Assembly: GCA_007122985.1 (NCBI GenBank)
Contig: SKSM01000318.1
Coordinates: 1 to 38,845 of the forward strand
Source: Nitriliruptoraceae bacterium
GTDB lineage: Bacteria; Actinomycetota; Nitriliruptoria; Nitriliruptorales; Nitriliruptoraceae
Length of the DNA: 38,845 bases
Direction of reading: 5' to 3'
Shown here: in pieces, positions 12,265 through 21,595 of the stretch
Position numbering within the stretch: position 1 is the first letter of the stretch
Layout: the number at the start of each line of letters is the position of its first letter
The notes under the pieces: generated by a model
The model's database searches: none
Seen by the model: only the letters and a program-made list of their open reading frames with translations
Told to the model about the DNA's origin: nothing
Position numbers and translations under genes: made by a program

Positions 12265-14019
12265 TCACCGCGTCCTCGCGCGGGTCTTGATCCGGTTGGT
12301 CAGTTCCTGGACCTGGTCGTAGATGACCCGCCGCTCCTGCATCAGCCCGGCGATCTTCGACTTGGCGTGCATCACGGTGGTGTGATCGCGCCCCCCGAAT
12401 GCCTTGCCGATGCGTGGCAGTGACATCTCGGTCAGTTCACGTGCCAGGTACATCGCGATCTGGCGGGCGGTGACCAGTGGACGGTTGCGTGAGCCGGAGC
12501 ACAACTCCTCCACGCTGAGCGAGAAGTAGTCCGCCACCTCCTCCATGATCAGCTGGATCGAGACCTCCTGGTCGCGTCCATCCGGGAAAAGGTCCTTGAG
12601 CACCGCTTCTGCCATGGGTGTGTCCGCGGGGGCCTGTTGGAGGCTTGCGAAGGCAGCGACGCGGATCAGTGCGCCCTCGAGCTCACGGATGTTGGACTCC
12701 ACCCGGGAGGCGATCAGTTCGAGCACCTCCGGGGTGACGCCGAGCTGATCGGTCTCGGCCTTCTTGCGCAGGATGGCGATCCGGGTCTCGAGGTCCGGGG
12801 GCTGGACATCGGTCATCAGCCCCCACTCGAATCGGCTGCGCAGCCGGTCCTCGAGATGGGCGATCTGCTTGGGTGGTCGGTCGCTGGAGATGACGATCTG
12901 CTTCTCCGCGTTGTGCAGCGCATTGAAGGTGTGGAAGAACTCCTCCTGGGTCCGCTCCTTCTGCTGGAGGAACTGGATGTCGTCCATCAGCAGCACGTCG
13001 GCCTGACGATAGGTCCGCTGGAACGTCGTGATGCGGTCGTCGCGGATGGCGTTGATGAACTCGTTGGTGAACTGCTCGGTCGTGACGTAGCGCACCGTCA
13101 GCCGGCTGTAGAGATTGCGTACGTAGTGGCCGATTGCGTGCAGCAGGTGGGTCTTTCCGAGCCCGGCACCGCCGTAGATGAACAACGGGTTGTAGGACTT
13201 GGCCGGAGCCTCGGCGACCGCCGTCGCCGCAGCATGGGCGAATCGGTTGGAGGAACCGATGACGAAGTCGTCGAAGGAGTACTTGGGATTGAGTTGGGTG
13301 TCCGATTCGACCTCGGTCGGCTGGTGCGACCGCCGTGTCGGCAGCTCGATGGTCGGGCCCGCCGGGCGCCCGGGTGCGTGAAGGGGTGCATCCGTGGAGG
13401 CTTCGTACCCGGCCGGCGCCGGACCGGCTGCCTGACGATGGTCGTCGGACCTGGTCGCTGCCGGTTGGCTCGCCGCAGTGCTGGCCCCGACGGGTGCACC
13501 GGGGGAGGCGACCGATTCGTCGTGGTCGCCGGGCGGATTGCTGGGACCGAGCTCCGAAGCAGGGTTGATGCCATTGGCTGCGTCATCGACCGCGGAGGTC
13601 ACGGGTCGCGGCTCCGGTGCTGGCGTCCCGCCAGTGTGCGTCAGCGGTCGCCCGTGCCGGTCGGCAGCGGTTGCTGCGCTCTGTTCGGGGGGACCGGCGG
13701 TCACCGACGCCGGGGAGTCATCGGTGGTCGGGGTGTGCAGGTCCGTCGGCTCGGCCCGCGGTGCGACGGTAAGGACAACCGACAGCGGGCGACCGGCCGC
13801 GTCCGAGAGGGCGGCGCGCAGCGCTTCGCCGCAGTTGCGCTCGAGCCACTCGCGGGCGAACGCGTTCGGACTCGCGAGCACGATGGTGTCATCGCTGAAG
13901 CCGACGGGTTGGGTCGCCGACAGCCACTGGCGTTGTGCCGGAGACCCGACGTCGCTCATGACCGCGGTGAGACTCTCGCTCCAAAGGGTCTCGAGATCGA
14001 GCGTCGACGGGTGTGACAC
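12265..14019 (-). CDS. dnaA: chromosomal replication initiator DnaA
   Basis: [67 protein letters not shown] start. Confidence 0.98.
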   Translation of the reverse strand: MSHPSTLDLETLWSESLTAVMSDVGSPAQRQWLSATQPVGFSDDTIVLASPNAFAREWLERNCGEALRAALSDAAGRPLSVVLTVAPRAEPTDLHTPTTDDSPASVTAGPPEQSAATAADRHGRPLTHTGGTPAPEPRPVTSAVDDAANGINPASELGPSNPPGDHDESVASPGAPVGASTAASQPAATRSDDHRQAAGPAPAGYEASTDAPLHAPGRPAGPTIELPTRRSHQPTEVESDTQLNPKYSFDDFVIGSSNRFAHAAATAVAEAPAKSYNPLFIYGGAGLGKTHLLHAIGHYVRNLYSRLTVRYVTTEQFTNEFINAIRDDRITTFQRTYRQADVLLMDDIQFLQQKERTQEEFFHTFNALHNAEKQIVISSDRPPKQIAHLEDRLRSRFEWGLMTDVQPPDLETRIAILRKKAETDQLGVTPEVLELIASRVESNIRELEGALIRVAAFASLQQAPADTPMAEAVLKDLFPDGRDQEVSIQLIMEEVADYFSLSVEELCSGSRNRPLVTARQIAMYLARELTEMSLPRIGKAFGGRDHTTVMHAKSKIAGLMQERRVIYDQVQELTNRIKTRARTR

Positions 14020-14122
14020 GCTGGCTCCTCACCGTGGCGGCACCGGGTGGTGCGGGACGTCCGGGGACGACGGTCGTCGCCGGGGTGCGGACGGTAACGG
14101 GGCGTCATGGACAAGGGCACAG

Positions 14123-14154
14123 GCGTCCACACCCTTATCCACAGGTGTGGAGAA
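14123..14154. promoter_or_regulatory. DnaA-box cluster upstream of dnaA
   Basis: GCGTCCACA (14123-14131), perfect TTATCCACA (14135-14143), TGTGGAGAA (14146-14154). Confidence 0.8.
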
Positions 14155-14711
14155 CCCTGCCCTCGCACGGTGGCCCCGTGGGCCGAACCGCGGTGGGGAA
14201 GACCCGCCACGACGCCCGGGTCGGAACCTGGTCGTCGAATCGACACCGCCCCGGTGACGTGACGGCGTGCCGCACCTCGCTCCCGGGCCGCTGTCGATCC
14301 AGCGGGCGGTCATGGACCGTACACCGCTCGATCAGCGTCCCGCAACAGCCCGTTTGGGTCCGAGCTCGGTTCCGGGCGTGCGCAGCGGACCGCCCGTCGC
14401 CGCACGTGCGAACGCTACGCAGGTGGCAGGCGGCGTGTGCGGTCCGAATCGTCGACCGCGGCCGCTGCGCGAGGTCGGACGATGCCGGCGGTCCAAGCCC
14501 TCCGCGAGGTGCGCGGGCCGAGGCGGCGGTTGCCTGGCCGACGCGCGCACGGGTAGCCTCGCGCGGACCGCCCGCACCGGCTGTCGTCGTTCGATACCTC
14601 AGGACCGCCGCCTGTCAGTTGCGTCCTCGGCGTCCGAACCGCGGACCCTGAGCGACGTCCGGTCCGACGACCGTCCGCCGTGTGCCCCCAGACGCCCCGG
14701 GAGGGCCTGCC

Positions 14712-14846
14712 GTGAAGCGCACCTTCCAGCCGAACAACCGCCGCCGAAACCGCAAGCACGGATTCCGCTCGCGGATGAGTACCCGCGCGGGTCGACGCAT
14801 CGTCAACCAGCGCCGTCGCCGTGGCCGTAGCAAGCTCTCGGCCTGA
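14712..14846 (+). CDS. rpmH: 50S ribosomal protein L34
   Basis: GTG start: [44 protein letters not shown] stop; absent from the supplied ORF track because it is short. Confidence 0.97.
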   Translation: MKRTFQPNNRRRNRKHGFRSRMSTRAGRRIVNQRRRRGRSKLSA

Positions 14847-14850
14847 GGGC

Positions 14851-15291
14851 GTGCGCCCGGTGTCACACCAACGGCTCCGGGACAGTCGCGACATCGTCGC
14901 GGCGCTCCGGGGAGGCCGGCAGCGCGCCGGCCGACTCGTCGTGCTCCACGCTCGACCTCAGGACGAGCCGTCGGAGCCGACGATGACCGCACCGGCACGC
15001 GTCGCGGTGCTCGCATCCCGCCGGGTCGGCCAGGCGACCGACCGCAATCGCGCCAAACGTCTGCTGCGGGAGGCGGCGCGGCACGTTGCCTTCGCCGGAG
15101 GGCAGGACCTGGTGCTCGTCGCCCGGGCCGCCTGCGCCGGTAGCACCTTCGCCGCGGTGCATCACGAGGTCGCTGAGCTCGCGACCGCGATGGGCCTGCT
15201 CGACGCGGCCGACGACGCTGGCGACCCGGAGGGCCAGCGCCGACCGCAGGCCGGCGGTGCGTCCGACCTCGAGGCCAGGAGGAGCGCGTGA
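14851..15291 (+). CDS. rnpA: ribonuclease P protein component
   Basis: [66 protein letters not shown] motif; directly follows rpmH. Confidence 0.93.
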   Translation: MRPVSHQRLRDSRDIVAALRGGRQRAGRLVVLHARPQDEPSEPTMTAPARVAVLASRRVGQATDRNRAKRLLREAARHVAFAGGQDLVLVARAACAGSTFAAVHHEVAELATAMGLLDAADDAGDPEGQRRPQAGGASDLEARRSA

Positions 15292-15623
15292 CGAGTCGCC
15301 GGACCGTGGACGCGAACCGGCGCCGGTCGGTGCCGGCCTGGCTGTTGACCCTGCCGATCACGATGTACCGCTGGACGGGGCCGCTGCGTGCCTCGAGGTG
15401 CCGGTTCTACCCCTCCTGTTCCACTTACGCTGTCGAGGCGCTCCGTGAGCACGGCGCGCTTCGTGGCCTGTGGCTCGCAGTCCGCCGCGTGCTGCGGTGC
15501 CATCCGTGGAACCTCGGCGGCCTCGACCCGGTCCCGCCGCGAGGGCAGAGCCGCACGCACCAGGCAACATCGGATGCCGCCGAACCCGCGCCGCCGGTCT
15601 CCCGCTCCTCGACGAGGAAGTAG
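15288..15623 (+). CDS. yidD: membrane protein insertion efficiency factor YidD
   Basis: [65 protein letters not shown]. Confidence 0.96.
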   Translation: MTSRRTVDANRRRSVPAWLLTLPITMYRWTGPLRASRCRFYPSCSTYAVEALREHGALRGLWLAVRRVLRCHPWNLGGLDPVPPRGQSRTHQATSDAAEPAPPVSRSSTRK

Positions 15624-15629
15624 CTGCTC

Positions 15630-16799
15630 GTGTTCCAGTCCATCGCCGACGCGACGCTCTCGTTCTTCGAGAGCATCATCACCTTCTTGCACGGCGTCTT
15701 CCTGCCGGTGTTCGGTGTGCACAGCTGGGGCTGGGCGATCATCGGCCTGACGCTGATCGTGCGGGTCCTGCTGCTGCCGCTGGCGATCAAGCAGACGCGG
15801 TCCATGCGTGCGATGCAGGCGATCCAGCCCCAGGTCAAGGAGCTGCAGAAGAAGTACAAGGTCGACCGAGATCTGATGCGCAAGGATCCGGAGACCTACC
15901 GGGCACGCAAGCAGAAGCTCCAGCAGGAGCAGATGGCCCTGTTCCAGCGTGAGGGCGTCAATCCGGCGGCGAGCTGCCTCCCGCTGCTGGCGCAGGCGCC
16001 GGTCTTCATCGCGCTGTTCTGGACGATTCGCGGGATGAGCGAGCTGCACGGCCAGCCGTTCTACTTCTTTACCTCCTTCATCGCCGACGACGTCGATCCT
16101 GGCGGCATCGCTGCGCTCGTCAGCGAGACGAGCTGGCCCGGCTGGCTGCTGATCGTGGCGATGTCGGGGTCGTTGTTCATCTCGCAGAAGCAGATGATGG
16201 CGCGCAACGCCGCGACCGGCCAGGACAGCAATCCCATGGCACAACAGCAGAAGATCCTGCTGTACGTGATGCCGGTGTTCCTGGCGGTGATCTCGTTCCA
16301 GTTCCCGCTCGGGCTGCTGCTGTACTGGACGACCACCAACGTGTGGCAGATCGCCCAACAGGCGATCATCCTGCGCGAGGTCAAGGGCGAGGCCGACAGG
16401 GGGGAGCTCGGCGATCAGCCCGGCGGTGAGGCGGCGAAGCCGTCCAAGCGACGTGGCAAGCGCGGGAAGAAGGACGCCGAGGCATCGGGGGACGAGAGCA
16501 CCAACGGGGCCGGAGGACCGGAGCGGCTCTCGCCAGGGGCCTCGTCCGGACGCAAGCCGGTCGAGCCGACCAACGATCCCACTGAGTCGACCAACGGCTC
16601 GGGCCCGACCGACGCGGGCGGGTCGGCTGGTGATGACCAGGCCGGATCGAGCGACGCGCCGACGAACGAGCCGAGCGACACGCCCCGCGACGAGCCGGTG
16701 GACGGGACGGGCAGCGATGCCCGATCGTCCGACGAACCGTCGGCGAAGCCGCGCTCGCGCCGCGACCACCTGCCGCGCCGTGGTGGCGCGCGCGACTGA
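15630..16799 (+). CDS. yidC: membrane protein insertase YidC/Oxa1
   Basis: SWGWAIIGLTLIVRVLLLPLAIKQTRSMRAMQAIQPQVKELQKKYK..FPLGLLLYWTTTNVWQIAQQAIILR; long low-complexity C-tail. Confidence 0.96.
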   Translation: MFQSIADATLSFFESIITFLHGVFLPVFGVHSWGWAIIGLTLIVRVLLLPLAIKQTRSMRAMQAIQPQVKELQKKYKVDRDLMRKDPETYRARKQKLQQEQMALFQREGVNPAASCLPLLAQAPVFIALFWTIRGMSELHGQPFYFFTSFIADDVDPGGIAALVSETSWPGWLLIVAMSGSLFISQKQMMARNAATGQDSNPMAQQQKILLYVMPVFLAVISFQFPLGLLLYWTTTNVWQIAQQAIILREVKGEADRGELGDQPGGEAAKPSKRRGKRGKKDAEASGDESTNGAGGPERLSPGASSGRKPVEPTNDPTESTNGSGPTDAGGSAGDDQAGSSDAPTNEPSDTPRDEPVDGTGSDARSSDEPSAKPRSRRDHLPRRGGARD

Positions 16800-16812
16800 A
16801 AGGAACACCTCG

Positions 16813-17550
16813 ATGAGCCGCACCGTCAATGGACGAGGCGAGGATCTCGCTGCCGCACTCACGGATGCGATCGCAGCGGTGGTCGGCTCCGATCCTGAGA
16901 AGGTCGAGCTGTCAGTGGATGCGCCCGGCCTCGCCGAGGTCAACGGTGAGCTACGACTCGATCTGCGGATCGAGGCACAGCAGCCGGGTTCGCCGGAGCC
17001 GGTGGAGGACGACGCCGTTGCTGAGGTGGATGAGGACGGGTCTGCCGAGGGCGCCGCGGAAGAGTCCGAGCCTGGTGAGGTTGCGATCACCCCTGAGGAC
17101 CTGGACGAGGAGGCGGACGCCGCCGCAGACTTCATCGAGGGACTGCTCGACGCGATGGACCTGCCCGGTGATCTGCGGATCAAGGTTCACGGTGACCACG
17201 CGGAGCTCGAGGTGGTCGAGGTCGGCAGTGGTGCGCTGATCGGCCGGCGGGGCCAGACGCTCGAGGCGGTGCAGGAACTGGTGCGGTGCTCGCTGCAGCG
17301 TGAGTTCCAGCGCCGTGCACGCGTCAAGGTGGACATCGAGGGCTACCGGGCACGTCGGTTGGAGAAGCTGCTCGAGAAGGCGGAAGAGGCGATCGACGCG
17401 GTGCTCGATGGTGGTGAGCCCGAGCGGCTCGAGCCCATGGACGTGTTCGAGCGCAAGGCGGTCCACCAGGTGGTCGCCGATGTGGAGGGTGTCACCAGCC
17501 GGAGTCAGGGCCGGGAGCCGGCACGTCGTGTGGTGATCGAGCGGGTGTGA
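16813..17550 (+). CDS. jag: Jag/KhpB-type KH-R3H RNA-binding protein
   Basis: ADFIEGLLDAMDLPGDLRIKV..GALIGRRGQTLEAVQELVRCSLQREFQRRARVKVDIEGYRARRLEKL..MDVFERKAVHQVV; follows yidC. Confidence 0.93.
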   Translation: MSRTVNGRGEDLAAALTDAIAAVVGSDPEKVELSVDAPGLAEVNGELRLDLRIEAQQPGSPEPVEDDAVAEVDEDGSAEGAAEESEPGEVAITPEDLDEEADAAADFIEGLLDAMDLPGDLRIKVHGDHAELEVVEVGSGALIGRRGQTLEAVQELVRCSLQREFQRRARVKVDIEGYRARRLEKLLEKAEEAIDAVLDGGEPERLEPMDVFERKAVHQVVADVEGVTSRSQGREPARRVVIERV

Positions 17551-17599
17551 GCTCGACGTGTGGTGCGTTCGTCAGCGGCCGTTGATGGGATCGGATCCG

Positions 17600-17945
17600 C
17601 TCAGGGTGCGCCACAATCGGGAATCGAGCCCAAGGTGGGTCCGGCGAGGTCTGCGATCAGTTGCTCGGGGACGACGCCGATGATCGCTGCGGGATCACGA
17701 CTGCGATCACCAGTGGCAGGGCCAGGCCACGCATGAGTGTAAAGGCGTAAGTGGCTGCCGTCTGAGCTTCGGTCCGAATGCCCGCCCACGGGTGGTCGTC
17801 GACGAAGGGTTGCCTGCCACCCGAAGAGCAGGAGCAGCAGGGGACCACGAGTCCGATGCCCAGGCCCGTCACGGTTCCCGACGTTCGGCTACCACCCAGC
17901 CAGTGCCAACACCGGGCGAGCCCCACGCGCCGGCTGATCGCGGGT
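17600..17945 (-). pseudogene. possible degenerate permease (ArsP/DUF318-like) remnant
   Basis: Fragment TVTGLGIGLVVPCCSCSSGG..AGIRTEAQTAATYAF..LALPLVIAVVIP in one frame, IIGVVPEQLIADLAG in another; no intact ORF. Confidence 0.35.
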
Positions 17946-17948
17946 TCG

Positions 17949-18290
17949 TCATCCTGCGGTTCCCCGGGAGCCATCCAGCGCGCCCACAGGACCGTCGCTA
18001 CGCGCGGCGCCAACGATCGCACTGGCCGCATCTGGCAAGGCCGTGAGGCAGTCGGCGTTGATGGTCACATAGGTCGTGGGGCCGGCACGCTCGACGAAGA
18101 CGAACTCGGACTCGGCCAAGCGGCGCACGTGTCCGGACACCGAGGACTGGCCCACGTCCACCGCATCGACGAGCTGCCCAATGGTCATCGGCCCGGCGGC
18201 CTGCGCGAGGGTGCGCAGCAGCTGCAGACGGGTTGCGTCTGCCAAGCAGCGAAACCAACGCGCGTACGCCTCGGCCTGCGACCTGTTCAT
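17949..18290 (-). CDS. ArsR-family HTH transcriptional regulator
   Basis: YARWFRCLADATRLQLLRTLAQAAGPMTIGQLVDAVDVGQSSVSGHVRRLAESEFVFVERAGPTTYVTIN: winged-helix ArsR layout. Confidence 0.88.
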   Translation of the reverse strand: MNRSQAEAYARWFRCLADATRLQLLRTLAQAAGPMTIGQLVDAVDVGQSSVSGHVRRLAESEFVFVERAGPTTYVTINADCLTALPDAASAIVGAARSDGPVGALDGSRGTAG

Positions 18291-18336
18291 CCATCGGCCT
18301 CACTCATCGGACCCTCCGACCAGTCCTATGATATCG

Positions 18337-18351
18337 ATCATCGCCGATGAT
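18337..18351. promoter_or_regulatory. candidate ArsR operator
   Basis: Perfect inverted repeat ATCATCG-C-CGATGAT about 47 nt upstream of the ArsR ATG, in a locally AT-richer segment. Confidence 0.6.
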
Positions 18352-19118
18352 AGATGAAACCGTCGATTGCAGCAAGTGGCAGCGGGCGGGCTGCTCCGGC
18401 GCAGCCGTCAGCACGCATCCAGGTCGCCGTCGAATGGGGATCCGAACCGCGTCCTCGGCCGATCCGGTGACACCCGCTGCCGAGCTCGACGTGCGGAGGG
18501 CGGCCGTGGGGTCTGGCCACGCCGAACGCATCTGGCCGGTTCCCGGGGAGCACGACGCCCGGTGGCGCGGGCGACCAGGACGCGGTGGGGTGCGGGCCAG
18601 CCACCCGCTCGGCACCACCGGGGACAGGGGTGACGGATGGTGGGACCGCGAGGGCGCCGGAGCATGTTGGAGACGAGGTTGTGTGGGTGTCCGTCGGGCG
18701 GGTCCGGGAAGGGGGCTCCTGGTGGTTGCGCGGGCCGCGGGTGTCGGTGCTGTGGGGCGTGTGCCGCTCACGCGCTCCGCGGCGGTCTCGTCGCCCCGGC
18801 TGGTTCAGACGCTGTCGGCAGGGCGCCCCCGGCCGTCAGGCGGGTGGCTCCAGGCTGACAGCGCCGGCACGAGCACGACGAGGACGGCGGTGCGTTGAAA
18901 CGACAGGTGCCTGCGCAAGGATCGGTGCTGGCGGCGCCTGCCGTGACGGGTACGCGGCCACGCTCCTCACGGTGGTGGCTGCGCTCCCTGCGGCAGACAG
19001 GCCGGTGTAGGTCGCGGACCGCGCGGGATTGCCGGGCAGGGCTTCTTGACGAGGGGTCCGTTCTCGCCACCGTGGGCGTCGCGAGAGCAGCGACGGGGGT
19101 TGTCGGCGGGAGCGACGA

Positions 19119-19134
19119 CGTTCCACGTGGAACG
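19119..19134. promoter_or_regulatory. parS: parS site 1
   Basis: 16-bp palindrome CGTTCCACGTGGAACG. Confidence 0.88.
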
Positions 19135-19201
19135 CCGGTCGGCACGCAGGGCTCGGAGTTCGGCGGGGGTGTCGGTGGGGTCGCCGTCGGTGACGGTGAT
19201 A

Positions 19202-19215
19202 GTTCCACGTGGAAC
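19202..19215. promoter_or_regulatory. parS: parS site 2
   Basis: 14-bp palindrome GTTCCACGTGGAAC. Confidence 0.88.
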
Positions 19216-19911
19216 GTCTGCTGCAACGTCGACGGATGAACGGCGGCACCGTGGTAGTGACGGCTTCGATCGGTCCTCGAGCAGTCGGATCGGACGCCTC
19301 GGTCGCTCGGCTCGGGTCTGTGGCTCGGCCTCCCGGCCTCGGCTGGGCCGCAGTGAGCGGGGCGACGTGGTCGGTGTCGATGCGGCCGCACGACCACCGA
19401 CGCTGCACGCCGTGTGCGACGTGGTGCGCCGGACACCGCCCGTGCGCGGGTGCATGATTGCGACGACCCGGCTGTCACCGACGTCACCTGGACGCGCACG
19501 GGCCCGCGCGTGCAGGAGTGTGTGGTGAGCACGCCGTACGCAGCGCCGAGACGGTGGGCGCCTCGACAGCCGCCGGCGGAGCAGGACCTGGGCGGGGTCG
19601 ACCGCCGCCACGGCATCCGGCACGGCCGACCGCGCATGAGGGCCGTTGGTGTGCCTGCCAGGATCGCGCGCTGGTGGACGGGGGCGGTGCGCCCCGGGCG
19701 ACGGCGGGTGAACGCAGCAGCGGGGAGCCCGGTCTCGATGACCGGACACGGCGCGCCGGAGCCCGAGAGGGCCCCGCGTGACACCGCTGCGTCGACCATG
19801 CACGGCCCCGACGCCGGACATCGAGGTGCGCGCCCCCCGTCGACCACGGCAGGAACGAGCCGGGGGCGCCGGCCGGACAGGGCGGCTGCGTACATCGAGC
19901 CGACCCGGCTG

Positions 19912-19927
19912 CGTTCCACGTGGAACG
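19912..19927. promoter_or_regulatory. parS: parS site 3
   Basis: 16-bp palindrome CGTTCCACGTGGAACG. Confidence 0.88.
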
Positions 19928-20008
19928 ACCGGAGGGTGCGAACACCAGGGAGCAGGCCGGCTGAACGCACGACACCGGCGCGCACGACGGGGTGGCTACG
20001 CTGCGGCC

Positions 20009-20626
20009 ATGCCTGTGACGGAGCAGCAACAAGCCATCCTCGAGCGTTTCGCCGCGGAGGTCGCCGCCTCACCGCACAACCTCGTCTCCAGGCGCGCCCG
20101 CGAGGAGCTGTGGACCCGGCACGTACCGGAGGCGGTGGCGGTGGCCGACTTGCTGCCGAGCGCAGCCAGCCGATTGCTCGACATCGGATCCGGTGGTGGC
20201 CTACCTGGATTCGTCATCGCGGTGGTCCGTCCCGACCTGGAGGTCCACCTGCTCGACAGCACCGCGAAGAAGACCCGATTCCTCCACCACGTGGCGGAGC
20301 GCTTGCAGGTTACGGTCAGCGTGCACACCGGACGGGCCGAGGAGCTGGCACGTGGACCGTTGGCGGCAGCGTTCGAGGTGGTGACCGCCCGGGCGGTCGC
20401 TCCACTGGATCGGCTGGCTGGACTGGCGGCGCCCTTCCTTGCTCCCGGTGGCGTGCTGTACGCGATCAAGGGGGCGAGGTGGCACGCGGAGCTCGAGGCA
20501 GCCGAGCGCGCGATCGCACGTGCCGGCCTGGCCGTGGCGGCGACACCGGACGACCTTCCCCCGTCGGTGGGCGGTGACGAAGCCGTCACGCCCCGGGTTG
20601 TTATGCTCAGCCGCGGGAGTCACTGA
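20009..20626 (+). CDS. rsmG: 16S rRNA (guanine-N7) methyltransferase RsmG
   Basis: SPHNLVSRRAREELWTRHVPEAV..RLLDIGSGGGLPGFVIAVVRPDLEVHLLDSTAKKTRFLHHV..ARAVAPLDRLAGLAAPFLAPGG. Confidence 0.95.
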   Translation: MPVTEQQQAILERFAAEVAASPHNLVSRRAREELWTRHVPEAVAVADLLPSAASRLLDIGSGGGLPGFVIAVVRPDLEVHLLDSTAKKTRFLHHVAERLQVTVSVHTGRAEELARGPLAAAFEVVTARAVAPLDRLAGLAAPFLAPGGVLYAIKGARWHAELEAAERAIARAGLAVAATPDDLPPSVGGDEAVTPRVVMLSRGSH

Positions 20627-20674
20627 CCCTGTCGAGGTCGACCGACCGCCTGGATAGGCAAGAAAAGGATCGGG

Positions 20675-21595
20675 ATGATATCGGATGACTCGGAAGGGGC
20701 AGCGACGTCCCGTTCCGGCCTCGTGGTGAGCGTGGCGAATCAGAAGGGCGGGGTTGGCAAGACGACCACGGCCGTCTCGGTGGCCGCGGCCCTCGCCCAG
20801 CTCGGGATCCACGTGCTCCTGGTCGATCTTGACCCGCAGGGAAATGCGTCGACCGGACTCGGCTGTCGCCTGGCCGAGGGCGAGCCGTCGACCTACAGCG
20901 TGCTGGTCGACGGCAGCTCCGCCTCGGAGGCGGTGCGCGCGACCGACGTCGAAGGACTGTGGCTGCTGCCCGCCTCGCTCGACCTGGCAGGCGCAGAGGT
21001 CGAGCTGGTGCCGGCCTTCTCCCGCGAGCTGCGGCTGCGCCGCGCGCTCGAGGAGCTGCGACCCCGTTTCGACCTGGTGCTCGTCGACTGTCCGCCGTCG
21101 CTCGGCCTGCTGACGATCAATGCGCTGGTGGCCGCCAATCAGGTGCTGGTCCCGATCCAGTGCGAGTACTACGCCCTCGAGGGGCTCAGTCAGCTGCTGC
21201 GTACCGTGCAGCTGGTCGGAGACAACCTCAACACCGACCTTGAGCTCGGCGGGGTGGTGCTCACGATGTACGACGGCAGGACCAACCTCGCCCAACAGGT
21301 CGTCGACGAGGTGCGCGACTACTTCGGCGACCGTGCCTATCAGACGGTGATCCCGAGGACGGTGCGATTGTCGGAGGCGCCGAGCTTCGGCCAGCCCATC
21401 ACCAGCTTCGACCCGAATAGCCGCGGTGCACGCGCCTACGACCGGCTCGCGGGGGAGATCGCCCAGCGTCTGGGCTTCGACGTGGAGCTGCCCGAGCCAT
21501 CGCCGCTGGATCGACTGCTGGCCGCTGACGACGCCCGGCAGGGGGCGCCCGAGCCCGCAGCCGTCACGAGCACCGAGGAGGGGCTACAGCCGTGA
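20675..21595 (+). CDS. parA: chromosome partitioning ATPase ParA/Soj
   Basis: VVSVANQKGGVGKTTTAVSVAAALAQLGIHVLLVDLDPQGNASTGLG..VLVDCPPSLGLLTINALVAA..EYYALEGLSQLL. Confidence 0.97.
   Translation: MISDDSEGAATSRSGLVVSVANQKGGVGKTTTAVSVAAALAQLGIHVLLVDLDPQGNASTGLGCRLAEGEPSTYSVLVDGSSASEAVRATDVEGLWLLPASLDLAGAEVELVPAFSRELRLRRALEELRPRFDLVLVDCPPSLGLLTINALVAANQVLVPIQCEYYALEGLSQLLRTVQLVGDNLNTDLELGGVVLTMYDGRTNLAQQVVDEVRDYFGDRAYQTVIPRTVRLSEAPSFGQPITSFDPNSRGARAYDRLAGEIAQRLGFDVELPEPSPLDRLLAADDARQGAPEPAAVTSTEEGLQP

Noticed and set aside
12637-14016. 459-aa plus-strand ORF
   Set aside because: Antisense to dnaA, no domain signal.
15162-17183. 673-aa minus-strand ORF
   Set aside because: Antisense to rnpA, yidD, yidC and jag; composition is an artefact of the opposite-strand codon bias.
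18425-18460. T-arm-like string (GGTTCGGATCC on the minus strand)
   Set aside because: Flanking bases do not form the T stem and no anticodon or acceptor arm is present.
18347-18898. 183-aa plus-strand ORF divergent from ArsR
   Set aside because: Considered as the ArsR target gene, but it has no TM, metal-binding or other recognisable pattern and its composition looks non-coding.
18768-20072. 434-aa minus-strand ORF across the parS region
   Set aside because: Arg/Pro/Ser/Cys-rich, no motif, runs through the parS palindromes and into rsmG.
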